Assembly (NCBI RefSeq): GCF_000227685.2
Contig: NZ_CP007029.1
Span: 1,896,501-1,960,500 of the forward strand
Length of the DNA: 64,000 nucleotides
Direction of reading: 5' to 3'
Source: Thioalkalivibrio paradoxus ARh 1
Lineage (GTDB): Bacteria; Pseudomonadota; Gammaproteobacteria; Ectothiorhodospirales; Ectothiorhodospiraceae
Below are positions 16,982 to 26,626 of the stretch, one piece after another. Made by a program: the position numbers and the translations under genes. Numbering within the stretch: the first letter of the stretch is position 1; each line of letters opens with the position of its first letter. Under the pieces are notes generated by a model that was not told the DNA's origin, searched no databases, and was given only the letters and a program-made list of their open reading frames with translations.

Positions 16982-19165
16982 TCAGCCCGGACGCTTCGGT
17001 CCTGACCGCCGTGCCTTGCGCCCGCCTGGACCGGCCGCTTTCAACCCGGTGTGCTGGGTCCGAATGCGTCCCGCCGGGCGGGTACCCGTCGGGCCGCCCC
17101 GCCCCGTGCCCGCGGGCTGATACCGCGGCACCAGATGCCGCTTGCCATTGCCGATCAGGTCGGCGCGCCCCATCCGCTGCAGCGCGTCGCGCAATAGCGG
17201 CCAGTTTTCCGGATCGTGGTAGCGCAGGAACGCCTTGTGCAGGCGCCGCGCCCGCAGGCCTCGTGCAGCATGCACGCGTTCGCCCCCGTTGCGGCGGATG
17301 CCGCGCAGTGGGTTGCGCCCGGTGTGCCACATCGCAGTGGCGAGCGCCATCGGACCGGGTAGAAAAGCCTGAACCTGGTCGGCTCGAAAACCGTTGCGCT
17401 TCAGCCATAGCGCGAGTTGCAGCATGTCCTCGTCGGTCGTCCCCGGATGCGCGGCGATGAAGTACGGGATCAGGTACTGCTCCTTGCCCGCTTCCTTCGA
17501 GAAACGATCGAACATCGCCTTGAACCGGTCATAGGTACCCATCCCGGGCTTCATCATTTTCGATAACGGCCCGGTTTCCGTATGTTCTGGCGCAATCTTC
17601 AGGTAACCCCCCACATGATGCGTGACCAGTTCGCGCACGTATTCGGGGGATTCGACCGCCAGGTCGTAGCGCAGACCGGAGGCGATCAGCACCTTGCGCA
17701 CCCCCGGCAACGCCCGCGCCTTGCGGTACAGGCCGATCAGCGCCGAGTGATCCGTGTTCAGGTTCTTGCAGATGCCCGGGTATACGCAGGACAGGCGCCG
17801 GCAATTGCGCTCGATTTCCGGATCCTTGCAGGCCATGCGGTACATGTTGGCGGTAGGCCCGCCGAGGTCCGAGACCACGCCGGTAAACCCCTCCACCTTG
17901 TCGCGGATCTCCTCGACCTCGCGCAGGATCGATTCCTCGGATCGGCTCTGGATGATCCGGCCTTCATGCTCGGTAATCGAGCAGAAGGTGCAGCCGCCGA
18001 AGCAGCCGCGCATGATGTTGACCGAGAAACGGATCATCTCCCAGGCGGGGATGCGCGCGCCGCCGTAGGAGGGGTGCGGAGCCCGCGCGTAGGGGAGATC
18101 GAACAGCGCGTCCATCTCGGGCGTGGTCAACGGGATCGGCGGCGGATTCAGCCAGACATCCTTGTCCCCGTGGCGCTGCACCAACGCGCGGGCGTTGCCC
18201 GGGTTCGTTTCCAGGTGCAGCACCCGCGAGGCATGCGCATACAACACCGGGTCGGCACGCACGTGTTCGAACGCCGGCAACCGGATCACGGTGCGTTCGC
18301 GCGCGTGCCCGCGCGGGATCTCGCGCTGCAGTTGCACCACCCGGGCGCCCGCCGCGACGTCCTGCGCGCATTCCCCGGCGCGGGCCACGGCATAGGGATC
18401 CGGGTGCGCGTCGACCGGCCCGGGAGCATCGACATCGGTGGAATCCAGCACCACCCAGTCGGCCGGTGCGCCGTCGCAGATCCAGGCGGTGCCGCGCACG
18501 TCCCGGATCTCCCGGGGGTGTTCGCCTGCCGCGACCCGATGCGCGACTTCGACCAGCGCGCGTTCGGCGTTGCCGAACAGCAGCAGGTCGGCGCGGGAAT
18601 CCAGCAGCACGGAGCGGCGCACCTTGTCCGACCAGTAGTCGTAGTGCGCGATCCGGCGCAGGCTGGCCTCGATCCCGCCGATCACCATCGGCACCTCGGG
18701 CCAGGCCTCGCGCACCCGCTGCGCGTAGACGATGACCGCGCGATCGGGACGGCGCCCGCCCTCGTCGTTCGGCGTGTAGGCGTCGTTGCGGCGGATCCTC
18801 CGATCGGCCGTGTAGCGATTCACCATGGAATCCATGTTTCCGGCGGTGATGCCGAAGAACAGGTTCGGCCGGCCGAGCGTCCGGAAAGGATCGGCCGAGC
18901 GCCAGTCCGGCTGGCTGATAATCCCGACCCGAAATCCCTGCGCCTCCAGCAGCCGCCCGATGATCGCCATCCCGAAGCTCGGGTGGTCCACGTAGGCATC
19001 GCCGGTGACCAAAATCACGTCGCAGCGATCCCAGCCCAGCGCATCCATCTCCTCGCGGGTCATCGGCAGAAATGGCGCAACACCGAAACGCTGGGCCCAG
19101 TACTTGCGATAGGAAAACAGGGGCTTGGGGGTATCCACTGACAGGGCCTCGAAGGTTTCGACCAT
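16982..19165 (-). CDS. ygiQ: YgiQ-family radical SAM protein
   Basis: A 727-residue member of the UPF0313/YgiQ family. A vitamin-B12-type N-terminal region ([19 protein letters not shown]) is followed by the radical SAM core with the cluster motif [11 protein letters not shown] (CxxxCxxC) near residue 385. The core ends with [18 protein letters not shown] and [19 protein letters not shown] basic, proline-rich tail follows. The start at 19165 (MVETFEAL) is chosen because the upstream extension to 19357 runs through a MITE. The reaction of the family is not established. No operon partner is visible. Confidence 0.88.
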   Translation of the reverse strand: MVETFEALSVDTPKPLFSYRKYWAQRFGVAPFLPMTREEMDALGWDRCDVILVTGDAYVDHPSFGMAIIGRLLEAQGFRVGIISQPDWRSADPFRTLGRPNLFFGITAGNMDSMVNRYTADRRIRRNDAYTPNDEGGRRPDRAVIVYAQRVREAWPEVPMVIGGIEASLRRIAHYDYWSDKVRRSVLLDSRADLLLFGNAERALVEVAHRVAAGEHPREIRDVRGTAWICDGAPADWVVLDSTDVDAPGPVDAHPDPYAVARAGECAQDVAAGARVVQLQREIPRGHARERTVIRLPAFEHVRADPVLYAHASRVLHLETNPGNARALVQRHGDKDVWLNPPPIPLTTPEMDALFDLPYARAPHPSYGGARIPAWEMIRFSVNIMRGCFGGCTFCSITEHEGRIIQSRSEESILREVEEIRDKVEGFTGVVSDLGGPTANMYRMACKDPEIERNCRRLSCVYPGICKNLNTDHSALIGLYRKARALPGVRKVLIASGLRYDLAVESPEYVRELVTHHVGGYLKIAPEHTETGPLSKMMKPGMGTYDRFKAMFDRFSKEAGKEQYLIPYFIAAHPGTTDEDMLQLALWLKRNGFRADQVQAFLPGPMALATAMWHTGRNPLRGIRRNGGERVHAARGLRARRLHKAFLRYHDPENWPLLRDALQRMGRADLIGNGKRHLVPRYQPAGTGRGGPTGTRPAGRIRTQHTGLKAAGPGGRKARRSGPKRPG

Positions 19166-19289
19166 TACACGCCGGACCCCGGGGTTTTTCAAAAGACCCC
19201 GCGGACCTCTACCCCGCAACGCGCGACGTCCGCGACCCCGGCCCGGAGCTAGCGTGAAAGTCACGGCCTGTCTCGTGTCCCTGGCGACC

Positions 19290-19407
19290 CGTAGGGCGGA
19301 AAAGCGCAGCGTCATCCGCCACATGGCGTTCGGATCGCCCCGCGCGGCCTGCGGCAACCCCGGCGTGGGAATGGCGGATGACGGCCTTCGGCCTTTTCCG
19401 CCCTACG
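19290..19407 (-). repeat. MITE-like palindromic element, copy C
   Basis: Inverted relative to copies A and B, with the same ends and the copy-A type centre. Both long flanks are kept (AGCGTGAAAGTCACGGCCTG before, CTTTCATCATCGGGGGTCGC after), so the mobile or duplicated unit was about 195 bp (19250-19444). It lies in the gap between the YgiQ gene and the CDGSH/glutamate synthase gene. Confidence 0.85.
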
Positions 19408-19447
19408 CCTCTTTCATCATCGGGGGTCGCCACATAGGCCATGGAGG

Positions 19448-21028
19448 TTAGCCCGGATCGCGGTTGTGTACGCCGGCAAACGGCAGGTTCGCAAGCTGCA
19501 CCAGATCCCGGTCGAAGGTGATCAGGTCATCGCGACTCAGATCCGCCAGCCGGGCCCGGCCGATTGCGCGCGCCAGCGCCGTCATCAAGTCCAGCGACCC
19601 GGTCAGGAAGCGTTCCAGCCGCTCCGCACCCTGTTCGGGGTCCAGCCGCTGCCTCAGATCCGGATCCTGGGTCGCAACACCGCTGGGACAGCGGTTGGTA
19701 TGACAGATGCGCGCACCCACGCAGCCGACCGCCTGGATCGCGCTGTTCCCAAGCGCAATCCCGTCCGCACCCAGCGCCAGCGCCTTCACGAAGTCCGCCG
19801 GGGTACGCAGGCCGCCGGTCACGATCAGCGTCACCCGGCCGCTGCTTCCTCGCAGATCGAGGTAGTGCCGCGCCCTTGCGAGTGCCGGGATCGTCGGCAC
19901 GCTGATATGGTCGCGCAGCAACGCCGGAGACGCGCCGGTGCCGCCGCCACGACCGTCGAGGATCACGTAATCCGCCCCGGCCTCCAACGCAAAACCGAGA
20001 TCCTGCTCGATGTGGTTCGCGGAGAGCTTGAAACCGATCGGGATCCCGCCGGTGCGCTCGCGCACCTCGTCGGCAAAACGGCGGAAGTCTTCCGGCGATT
20101 CCAGGCCCGCGATCGCCGGCGGCGAGATCGCATCCTGTCCAGGCTCGATTCCCCGGACCCGCGCGATCCCCTCGGTGACCTTGGCGCCCGGAAGGACTCC
20201 GCCCACCCCGGTCTTCGCCGCCTGCCCGCCCTTGAAATGGAACGCCTGCACCCGGTCCAGGATCTCGTCGTGGTACCCGAATCGTGCCGGCCCCAGTTCG
20301 AACAGGTAGCGGGAATTTTCCGCCTGTTCCTCGGGCAGCATCCCGCCTTCTCCGGAACAGATTCCGGTCCCCGCGCGCTCCGCGCCGCGGGCCAACGCCA
20401 CCTTCGCCTCGCGCGACAGCGCACCGAAACTCATGTCGGTGATCAGCAACGGCGTTTCCAGACGCAACGGTCGCCGCGCCTCCGGTCCGATCACCAACCC
20501 CGTGTCCACCGGCACGTCGCCGGCCAGCGGACGGCGCGCAAGCTGCGCAGTCAGAATCTGGATATCGTCCCAGGACGGCAGCCGCGCCCGGGGCACACCC
20601 ATCGCCACAGTGGGGCCGAAATGCCCAACCTCGTCCAGTCCGCCCCGCGCCAGCGCATGGACGAATTCCAGATGGGGCTCGGTCTCCGTATTCCGCGGCT
20701 CGGGGGGCGCCGCTGCCGCCCCGTCCCCTTCAGCCGCCCCTTCGGTCACGGCCGATTCGGGCTCGAATACCTGCCCGACCGCGCTGTCCGGCACCTGCCC
20801 GTGGCTGCCATCGCAGTACGGAAAATCCTTCGACTGCTTGCACTGACACAACCAGGCCTCGCCGTCCTCGCGCGCCTTGAATGCCAGCGGTTCGATCCCG
20901 GTGCCCTCGTGCGAGCCGTCGCAGAACGGCTGTTCGCGGGAGCGCCCGCACCTGCAGAAGTAATACTCCCTGCCCTGCTCCAGTTGGACCGCCTTGGGTT
21001 CGTTTGCCGCCACGATCGGCTTTGCCAT
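19448..21028 (-). CDS. Double CDGSH iron-sulfur domain fused to FMN glutamate-synthase-like domain
   Basis: A 526-residue fusion. Two N-terminal CDGSH motifs are complete: CRCGRSREQPFCDGSH (C25, C27, C36, H40) and CQCKQSKDFPYCDGSH (C61, C63, C72, H76). After an alanine-rich linker (about 80-110) comes the FMN-binding glutamate synthase domain. It includes FSGEG-like GICSGEGGMLPEE, YVILDGRGGGTGASP, and CVGARICHTNRCPSGVATQ, which keeps the C-x5-C-x4-C spacing of the 3Fe-4S site. So up to three clusters plus FMN are predicted. There is no glutaminase domain, so it is not a normal GltB. An electron-transfer amidotransferase or oxidoreductase role is inferred. GAGGAGG precedes the start. Confidence 0.87.
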   Translation of the reverse strand: MAKPIVAANEPKAVQLEQGREYYFCRCGRSREQPFCDGSHEGTGIEPLAFKAREDGEAWLCQCKQSKDFPYCDGSHGQVPDSAVGQVFEPESAVTEGAAEGDGAAAAPPEPRNTETEPHLEFVHALARGGLDEVGHFGPTVAMGVPRARLPSWDDIQILTAQLARRPLAGDVPVDTGLVIGPEARRPLRLETPLLITDMSFGALSREAKVALARGAERAGTGICSGEGGMLPEEQAENSRYLFELGPARFGYHDEILDRVQAFHFKGGQAAKTGVGGVLPGAKVTEGIARVRGIEPGQDAISPPAIAGLESPEDFRRFADEVRERTGGIPIGFKLSANHIEQDLGFALEAGADYVILDGRGGGTGASPALLRDHISVPTIPALARARHYLDLRGSSGRVTLIVTGGLRTPADFVKALALGADGIALGNSAIQAVGCVGARICHTNRCPSGVATQDPDLRQRLDPEQGAERLERFLTGSLDLMTALARAIGRARLADLSRDDLITFDRDLVQLANLPFAGVHNRDPG

Positions 21029-21130
21029 CGATGCCTCCTCGCCTGTCGATTGGATTCCCGGAATATCCGTCCTGCAACCGGCAAAAGTGGAGTAATCTCA
21101 CCGTCAGCGCAAACTCAGGAGACCCCGCCG

Positions 21131-21775
21131 ATGGCCCGGACCGATCACCGCGATACCCGGCGCGACTACCGCAAGGGCACGCTCGACCGCCGCGATCTCG
21201 CGGCCGACCCGGTCGCACAACTCGCGGCCTGGATCGCCGATGCGCAGGGCGTCGACCACCCGGACCCGACCGCGATGGTCCTCGCCACCGTCGGAGCCGA
21301 CGGCCAGCCTTCGGTCCGCGCGGTGCTGCTGAAGCATTTGGACGACACGGGACTCAGCTGGTACACCGATTCTCGCAGCCTGAAAGGCCAGCAGCTTGCC
21401 GCCAACCCGCGCGCCTCGGTGCTGTTCTTCTGGCCGGAGCTCGAACGCCAGGTGCGCGTGAACGGGCGGGTCACAACGCTGCCACCGGAATTCGCAGAGG
21501 AATACTTCGCCAGCCGTCCGGAGGGCAGCCGCTACGCCGCGGCCACCTCCCACCAGAGCCAACCGATCGACAGTCGCGAAGAACTCGAGCGCCGCCTGGC
21601 CGAAATCCGCGCGCGCCACCCAGACGGCGACGTGCCCCGCCCCCCCAGCTGGATCGGCTACCGCCTGGAACCCGACCTGTTCGAGTTCTGGCAGGGCCGC
21701 GAAAACCGGCTCCACGACCGTTTCCAGTACACCCGCGGCGCCGACGGCTGGACGATCACCCGGCTGATGCCCTGA
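21131..21775 (+). CDS. pdxH: Pyridoxamine/pyridoxine 5'-phosphate oxidase
   Basis: FMN enzyme for the last step of pyridoxal phosphate synthesis and salvage. The 214-residue length is typical. Seen: an N-terminal RRDYRKGTLDRRDL, the core PDPTAMVLATVGADGQPSVRAVLLK, LSWYTDSRSLKGQQLAANP, and the PdxH-specific SHQSQPIDSREEL. The C-terminal FMN/PLP-contact region is FEFWQGRENRLHDRFQY. The ATG at 21131 fits the family start. Confidence 0.94.
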   Translation: MARTDHRDTRRDYRKGTLDRRDLAADPVAQLAAWIADAQGVDHPDPTAMVLATVGADGQPSVRAVLLKHLDDTGLSWYTDSRSLKGQQLAANPRASVLFFWPELERQVRVNGRVTTLPPEFAEEYFASRPEGSRYAAATSHQSQPIDSREELERRLAEIRARHPDGDVPRPPSWIGYRLEPDLFEFWQGRENRLHDRFQYTRGADGWTITRLMP

Positions 21776-21816
21776 AGCCGATCACGAACGATCGTGTACC
21801 TTGGGCGCGGCGCTTC

Positions 21817-21825
21817 TGCTATCAT
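21817..21825 (+). promoter_or_regulatory. Extended -10 promoter of tRNA-Ser
   Basis: TGCTATCAT, a TGn-extended -10 box about 50 bp before the tRNA, with a GC-rich discriminator after it. No good -35 at 17 bp. Confidence 0.4.
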
Positions 21826-21875
21826 CCGGCTCCTGTCGTGGCGCGACCCAGCGCGCAGCGCCAGCATCGACCCAT

Positions 21876-21965
<90 letters not shown>

Positions 21966-21981
21966 ATAATTTCTTGAACAC

Positions 21982-22003
21982 AGGCACTTAATTGTGCCTT
22001 TTT
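21982..22003 (+). terminator. Intrinsic terminator of tRNA-Ser
   Basis: Stem AGGCAC/GTGCCT with loop TTAATT, followed by TTTT, 17 bp after the tRNA. Confidence 0.75.
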
Positions 22004-22181
22004 CATGTACCCATCCAAGAACCCCGCCACCTGAAAGCGGTAGGCACGAAGCTACCCCTTATCCCCGGGCGGGACGCGAAGGCTTGGTGCCGTTCCCTAC
22101 CCTGCGACCACTATCAGGACGCACGAATACCCCGACACTGGCCCGAAGCCCGATCGCAGTCGATCAGGTGAGGGCTGAGGA

Positions 22182-22535
22182 TCAGACATACCTGGCTTCA
22201 CGCAGGATGCGCTCGCGGAGGGATGCGTTCATCGTCGGGCGCAGCCGAACGATGTCGACCGGGCACCCGAGCCACTCCTCCAGTTCCTGGCGCAGGTGGG
22301 CCGTGCGGAACAGGTTCGGGTCGTCGGTCTCGAACACCACATCGACGTCACTCTCGGCCCCGGCCTCGTCGCGCGCCACGGACCCGAAAACGCCCAGCCG
22401 GCTGACCCGAAACTCCGCTCCCCGCGCCTGCTTGAAACGCCGCAACTGTTCGAGGACGGCAGCGCGAACTAGGCTTCGCGACGGTGCCTCGGTTGGGGTC
22501 GACAATGCTCTCGGATCGGGATCAGTCTTCATCAT
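22182..22535 (-). CDS. MNT-type minimal nucleotidyltransferase (orphan)
   Basis: A 117-residue polymerase-beta-fold nucleotidyltransferase. The active-site signature GSVARDEAGAESDVDVVF (GS-x-DxD, about 51-68) is intact and the third acidic residue is in CPVDIVRL. The N-terminal helical part (LVRAAVLEQLRRFKQARG) is short. Such MNT proteins usually act as antitoxins that adenylylate a HEPN toxin. No HEPN gene is found on either side: downstream lies only the tRNA-Ser region, and upstream a divergent PEBP gene. GGAGG precedes the start. Confidence 0.8.
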   Translation of the reverse strand: MMKTDPDPRALSTPTEAPSRSLVRAAVLEQLRRFKQARGAEFRVSRLGVFGSVARDEAGAESDVDVVFETDDPNLFRTAHLRQELEEWLGCPVDIVRLRPTMNASLRERILREARYV

Positions 22536-22660
22536 GCGTATCCTCCGGACGCACCCATGCTACTGCAACCTCCAATCTGCGGGGCCCGTTCGGTGGCTGC
22601 ACCAATGCCACAGCGATTGACTAGACTCAAGAGCATTGTGCAACGGTCGAGGAGGCGGGA

Positions 22661-23140
22661 ATGGGTTTTGCGTTATCCGACATGCAGCTTGCGAGTGCCG
22701 CGTTCCGGGACGGCGGGGCGATTCCGAAACGCCATACCGGCGAAGGCGAGGATCTCTCGCCGGAGCTGTCCTGGACGCGCGTGCCCGACGGCACCCGCGC
22801 CCTTGCGGTCGTCTGCCACGATCCCGACGCCCCGCTGGTGACGTCCCAGGGCACCTATGGCTTCGTGCACTGGGTGCTGTACAACATCCCGGCGTCCGTG
22901 GCCGGGCTAGCGGAAGGCACACGCGAACACACAGCCGGCCGCAACGATTTCGGGAACACGGGCTACGGCGGGCCGATGCCGCCTCCGGGACACGGCAGCC
23001 ATCGCTATTATTTCTGGGTGCTGGCGCTGAACGACGCCGCCGAGCTTCCGTCGGGCCTGAGCCTCTGGGAGTTGCTTGCGCGTATCGAGCCCAGGGTGAT
23101 CGGCATGAACCGCCTGGTCGGCACCTACGCTCGTGGCTGA
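22661..23140 (+). CDS. PEBP/YbhB-family protein
   Basis: A 159-residue phosphatidylethanolamine-binding-protein-like (Raf kinase inhibitor-like, YbhB/YbcL) protein. Family landmarks are GEDLSPELSWTRVPDGTRALAV near 30-50, CHDPDAP, GFVHWVLYNIP, and the C-terminal GYGGPMPPPGHGSHRYYFWV with the anion-binding pocket. No signal peptide is evident. Physiological role unknown. It starts with a good GGAGGCGGG site. Confidence 0.87.
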   Translation: MGFALSDMQLASAAFRDGGAIPKRHTGEGEDLSPELSWTRVPDGTRALAVVCHDPDAPLVTSQGTYGFVHWVLYNIPASVAGLAEGTREHTAGRNDFGNTGYGGPMPPPGHGSHRYYFWVLALNDAAELPSGLSLWELLARIEPRVIGMNRLVGTYARG

Positions 23141-23290
23141 GCGCCGCGGATCGGTGGCGACGCTGCTTGAGAAACGCCGCGCAACTCGTTCCATTCAGCC
23201 GACCTGCCGGCTGGCGGCAGCCGCCGCTTCCCGGCACACTGGCACCCCGGGCTTGTCCTTACCGTACAGACCAACAGGGAGACCTTCTGA

Positions 23291-23686
23291 ATGAATTCCC
23301 CCATTCTAGACGATGCCGGCAAACTGATCCTACGCCTCGGATTCGGCGTGCTGTTCCTGATGCATGGCATTCACAAGGTGATGCATGGCATCGACGGCAT
23401 CGAAATGATGGTCGTGGAAGCCGGCCTGCCGGCGGAGCTCGCCTACGGGGTGTTCGTGGGCGAGGTGCTGGCGCCCATCCTGATCATCATCGGCTGGCAT
23501 GCGCGCATCGGAGCGGTCCTGACCGGGATCACGATGGCCTTCGCGTTCCATCTCGCGCATTCGCACGAACTCTTCGATCTCACCGCACAGGGCGGCTGGC
23601 AGCTCGAGCTGCAGGGGATGTTCCTGCTGGCGAGCATCGCGATCGCGCTGAGCGGACCGGGACGTTTCAGCATCAACGGTCGCTGA
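23291..23686 (+). CDS. DoxX-family membrane protein
   Basis: A 131-residue protein with four predicted membrane helices. The opening GKLILRLGFGVLFLMHGIHK and the loop GLPAELAYGVFVGEVLAPILI match the DoxX family. Some members pair with sulfur or thiol enzymes (thiosulfate:quinone oxidoreductase DoxD in archaea), but most bacterial copies have no assigned function. GGGAGA lies before the ATG. Single gene. Confidence 0.85.
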   Translation: MNSPILDDAGKLILRLGFGVLFLMHGIHKVMHGIDGIEMMVVEAGLPAELAYGVFVGEVLAPILIIIGWHARIGAVLTGITMAFAFHLAHSHELFDLTAQGGWQLELQGMFLLASIAIALSGPGRFSINGR

Positions 23687-23862
23687 CGCGTGCGGCCCCG
23701 CCCCGTTTGCACCCGGGGCGGAGCCGAGCCACCGGCCCGACCGTGCTGCGCCGCGCTGCCCCGGCGCCTGGCGTTTCGTGCTTCCGGGGTTCGCGGGTAG
23801 AATTCGCCGCGTAGTCATCCCGGCGTACGCGGCGTCCGGGAATCACGAACCCGGGGAATGCG

Positions 23863-25179
23863 ATGGCCGAAACACGGATCCTGAGTGCACGCTGGGTGCT
23901 CCCGGTCGTTCCCCGGGGCACCGTGCTGGAAGACCACTGCGTCGTCGTGCGTGGAGAACGCATCGTGGAAATCCTCCCCGATGCGCAGGCCCGCGTTCGC
24001 CATCCGGGCGCGGAATGGCTGGAATTCCCGTCGCATGCGCTGCTGCCCGGTTTCGTGAACGCGCATACGCACGCCGCGATGACCCTGTTGCGCGGGGTGG
24101 GCGGCGATCTCCCGCTGATGGAATGGCTGGAGCAGCACGTCTGGCCGGCGGAGGCGCGTCTGCTGTCGGCCGAATTCGTCGATGCGGGGAGCCGGCTTGC
24201 GGTGGCCGAGATGATCCGGGGCGGCACCACCTGTTTCAGCGACATGTACCTGTTTCCCGAGGAAACCGCCCGGGTGGTGGATGCCTCCGGCATCCGCGCG
24301 GCGCTGGGCCTGACGGTGATCGATTTCCCGACCCCCTGGGCGCGCACGCCTGGAGAGTACTTCGACAAGGGTGCGGCGCTGGTCTCGGCCTGGCAGGGGC
24401 ACCCGCGGATCGGCTTCACCGTCGCGCCGCATGCGCCGTACACCGTGGGCGACGACAGCCTGCGAAAGATTCGCGCCCGGGCGGAAGCGCTCGGCGTGGC
24501 CGTGCACATGCATGTGCACGAAACGGCCCACGAAGTCAGTTCCGCGCTGGCCGAGCACGGCGAGCGCCCGTTGCAGCGCCTGGCCCGGCTGGGTCTGCTG
24601 GAACAACCGCTGGCGGCGGTGCACATGACCCAGCTCGATGAGCACGAGCATGAACGTCTCCCCGAATCGCTGACATCCGTCGTGCACTGCCCCGAATCCA
24701 ATCTCAAGCTGGCCTCCGGGTTCTGCCCGGTGGCGCGTCTGCTGGGCAACGGCGTCAACGTCGCGCTCGGCACCGATGGCGTCGCCTCGAACAACGACCT
24801 CGACATGCTGGGCGAGATGCGTACCGCGGCGCTGCTGGCCAAGGGGGTTTCGGGCGATGCGACGGCCGTCTCCGCCAGCCAGGCGCTCGAAATGGCGACG
24901 CTGAACGGCGCCCGCGCGCTGGGCCTGGAGGCGCAGATCGGATCGCTGGAACCAGGCAAATACGCGGACCTGATCGCGATCGATCTCGGCGGGCTCGAGT
25001 TCCAGCCGGCCCACGACCCTCATGCGCAGATCGTCTATGCTGCCACCCGCGACGCCGTCAGCGACGTGTTCGTCGCGGGCCAGCCGCTGCTGCGGGGTCG
25101 CGAACTGCGCACGCTGGACCTGGACGAACTGGGCGCGATGACCCGGATCTGGCAGGAACGCGTGCAGGCTGCACACTGA
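23863..25179 (+). CDS. mtaD: 5-methylthioadenosine / S-adenosylhomocysteine deaminase (TRZ/ATZ family)
   Basis: Amidohydrolase-superfamily deaminase acting on by-products of SAM use. The 438-residue protein shows the metal site HTHAAMTLLRG (about 67), HMHVHETAHEV near 211, HCPESNLKLASG and GTDGVASNNDLDMLGEM near 305, which holds the catalytic aspartate. It leads a same-strand run with ubiG and gph, an arrangement common in gammaproteobacteria. That context supports the S-adenosylhomocysteine link, since UbiG releases that compound. Confidence 0.88.
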   Translation: MAETRILSARWVLPVVPRGTVLEDHCVVVRGERIVEILPDAQARVRHPGAEWLEFPSHALLPGFVNAHTHAAMTLLRGVGGDLPLMEWLEQHVWPAEARLLSAEFVDAGSRLAVAEMIRGGTTCFSDMYLFPEETARVVDASGIRAALGLTVIDFPTPWARTPGEYFDKGAALVSAWQGHPRIGFTVAPHAPYTVGDDSLRKIRARAEALGVAVHMHVHETAHEVSSALAEHGERPLQRLARLGLLEQPLAAVHMTQLDEHEHERLPESLTSVVHCPESNLKLASGFCPVARLLGNGVNVALGTDGVASNNDLDMLGEMRTAALLAKGVSGDATAVSASQALEMATLNGARALGLEAQIGSLEPGKYADLIAIDLGGLEFQPAHDPHAQIVYAATRDAVSDVFVAGQPLLRGRELRTLDLDELGAMTRIWQERVQAAH

Positions 25180-25196
25180 CAAGGAGCCCGAAGCCG

Positions 25197-25937
25197 ATGA
25201 CCTCCTCCGAAGCCCCGCGCGAGCCACACAACGTCGATCCGGCCGAACTGGCCAAGTTCACGTCGCGTGCGGACGACTGGTGGGACCCCACCGGCCCCTT
25301 CGCCACGCTGCACGCGATCAATCCGCTGCGCCTGAACTGGATCGACGAGCGGGCCGGTCTGCACGGCCGGGAGGTGCTGGACGTCGGCTGCGGCGCCGGA
25401 ATCCTGGCCGAGGCGATGGCGCTGCGCGGCGCTCGGGTCACCGGCATCGACGCCGGTGCCGAACACCTCGAGGTCGCCCGCGCCCACGCGGTCGAAAGCG
25501 AACTCGAGATCGCCTACCACCACACCACTGCGGAGGCCTTTGCCGAGCACCATGCGGGCCGCTTCGCAGTGGTCACCTGCATGGAAATGCTGGAGCACGT
25601 ACCCGAACCGGAATCGGCCCTCGCCGCGCTGGTCCGGCTGGTGGCGCCGGGCGGGCACCTGTTTCTGTCGACGATCAACCGCACGCCACGCGCCTTTGTC
25701 GAAGCCATCGTCGGCGCCGAATACCTGCTGCGGCTGCTTCCGGCCGGGACGCACGAATACGCGCGTTTCATCCGGCCCTCGGAACTCGCGGCCCCACTGC
25801 GCGCCGACGGCCTTGAGGTCCGCGCCCTGACCGGCCTCACCTACTCGCCGATCACGCGCGAATACCGTCTCACCCCGTCGGTTACGGTGAACTACCTGCT
25901 CCATGCGCAGCGCCCGGATCGCGGAGGCACCGCCTGA
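25197..25937 (+). CDS. ubiG: Ubiquinone biosynthesis O-methyltransferase
   Basis: SAM-dependent enzyme performing both O-methylations in ubiquinone synthesis. The 246-residue protein has the UbiG opening DDWWDPTGPFATLHAINPLR, motif I LDVGCGAGILAEAMA (about 61-75) and MEMLEHVPEP. The C-terminal GLTYSPITREYRL is typical of UbiG. AAGGAG lies before the start. Its stop overlaps the gph start (TGATG), so the two are coupled. Confidence 0.94.
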   Translation: MTSSEAPREPHNVDPAELAKFTSRADDWWDPTGPFATLHAINPLRLNWIDERAGLHGREVLDVGCGAGILAEAMALRGARVTGIDAGAEHLEVARAHAVESELEIAYHHTTAEAFAEHHAGRFAVVTCMEMLEHVPEPESALAALVRLVAPGGHLFLSTINRTPRAFVEAIVGAEYLLRLLPAGTHEYARFIRPSELAAPLRADGLEVRALTGLTYSPITREYRLTPSVTVNYLLHAQRPDRGGTA

Positions 25938-26626
25938 TGAAGCATTTGCTGCGCGGGGTGCTGTTCGACCTGGATGGCACCCTGCTCGACACCGCCCCGG
26001 ACATGCATGCCGCACTGGATCGGCTGCTGCAGGAAGAACGCCGTCCGCCGCTGCCGTTTCCGGCCGTGCGCAATCATGTCTCGCACGGCTCGAAGGCCCT
26101 GGTCGAACTCGGGTTTCCCGGTGCCAACGGCGCGACCCGCGAGCGGCTCAAGCAACGCTATCTCGAGATCTACGCCGAAGACCTCTGCCGGCATACCGCG
26201 CTGTTCCCGGGAATGGCCGAAGTGCTCGACGAACTCGAGCGGCTCGGCCTGCGCGTCGGCGTGGTCACCAACAAACCGGCCTGGCTGACCGAACCGCTGC
26301 TCGACGCGCTGGGTCTGTCCGCACGACTGGCCAGCATCGTCAGCGGCGATACCCTGCCGCAACGCAAGCCGGCCCCGGAACCGATGTGGCTGGCCGCGCG
26401 CCAAAGTGGCGCCGAACCCGGCGAGATGGTCTACATCGGCGACGCCGAACGCGACATCGCGGCCGGCCGCGCCGCCGGCATGCATACCCTGATCGCGGGC
26501 TGGGGCTACATCGACCCGTCCGAGGATCCGGAGAGCTGGCAGGCCGACGGCAGCCTGGCGGCACCCGCGGATTTCTGGGTCTGGGCGGACGCGCTGGCAA
26601 CCGGGCGCGAATGGCTGGCGAGCTGA
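25937..26626 (+). CDS. gph: Phosphoglycolate phosphatase (HAD family)
   Basis: Dephosphorylates 2-phosphoglycolate, which matters in a Calvin-cycle organism with RuBisCO oxygenase activity. The 229-residue protein has HAD motif I FDLDGTLLDTAPDM (about 10-23), motif II VVTNKP, motif III lysine in QRKPAPEPMW and motif IV YIGDAERDI. The cap domain is of Gph type. It overlaps ubiG by one base and rmuC by 16 bases. Confidence 0.92.
   Translation: MKHLLRGVLFDLDGTLLDTAPDMHAALDRLLQEERRPPLPFPAVRNHVSHGSKALVELGFPGANGATRERLKQRYLEIYAEDLCRHTALFPGMAEVLDELERLGLRVGVVTNKPAWLTEPLLDALGLSARLASIVSGDTLPQRKPAPEPMWLAARQSGAEPGEMVYIGDAERDIAAGRAAGMHTLIAGWGYIDPSEDPESWQADGSLAAPADFWVWADALATGREWLAS

Noticed and set aside
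21966-22181. Integrated element at tRNA-Ser
   Set aside because: No integrase, no repeat of the tRNA 3' end and no foreign-looking block found; only an orphan MNT gene follows.
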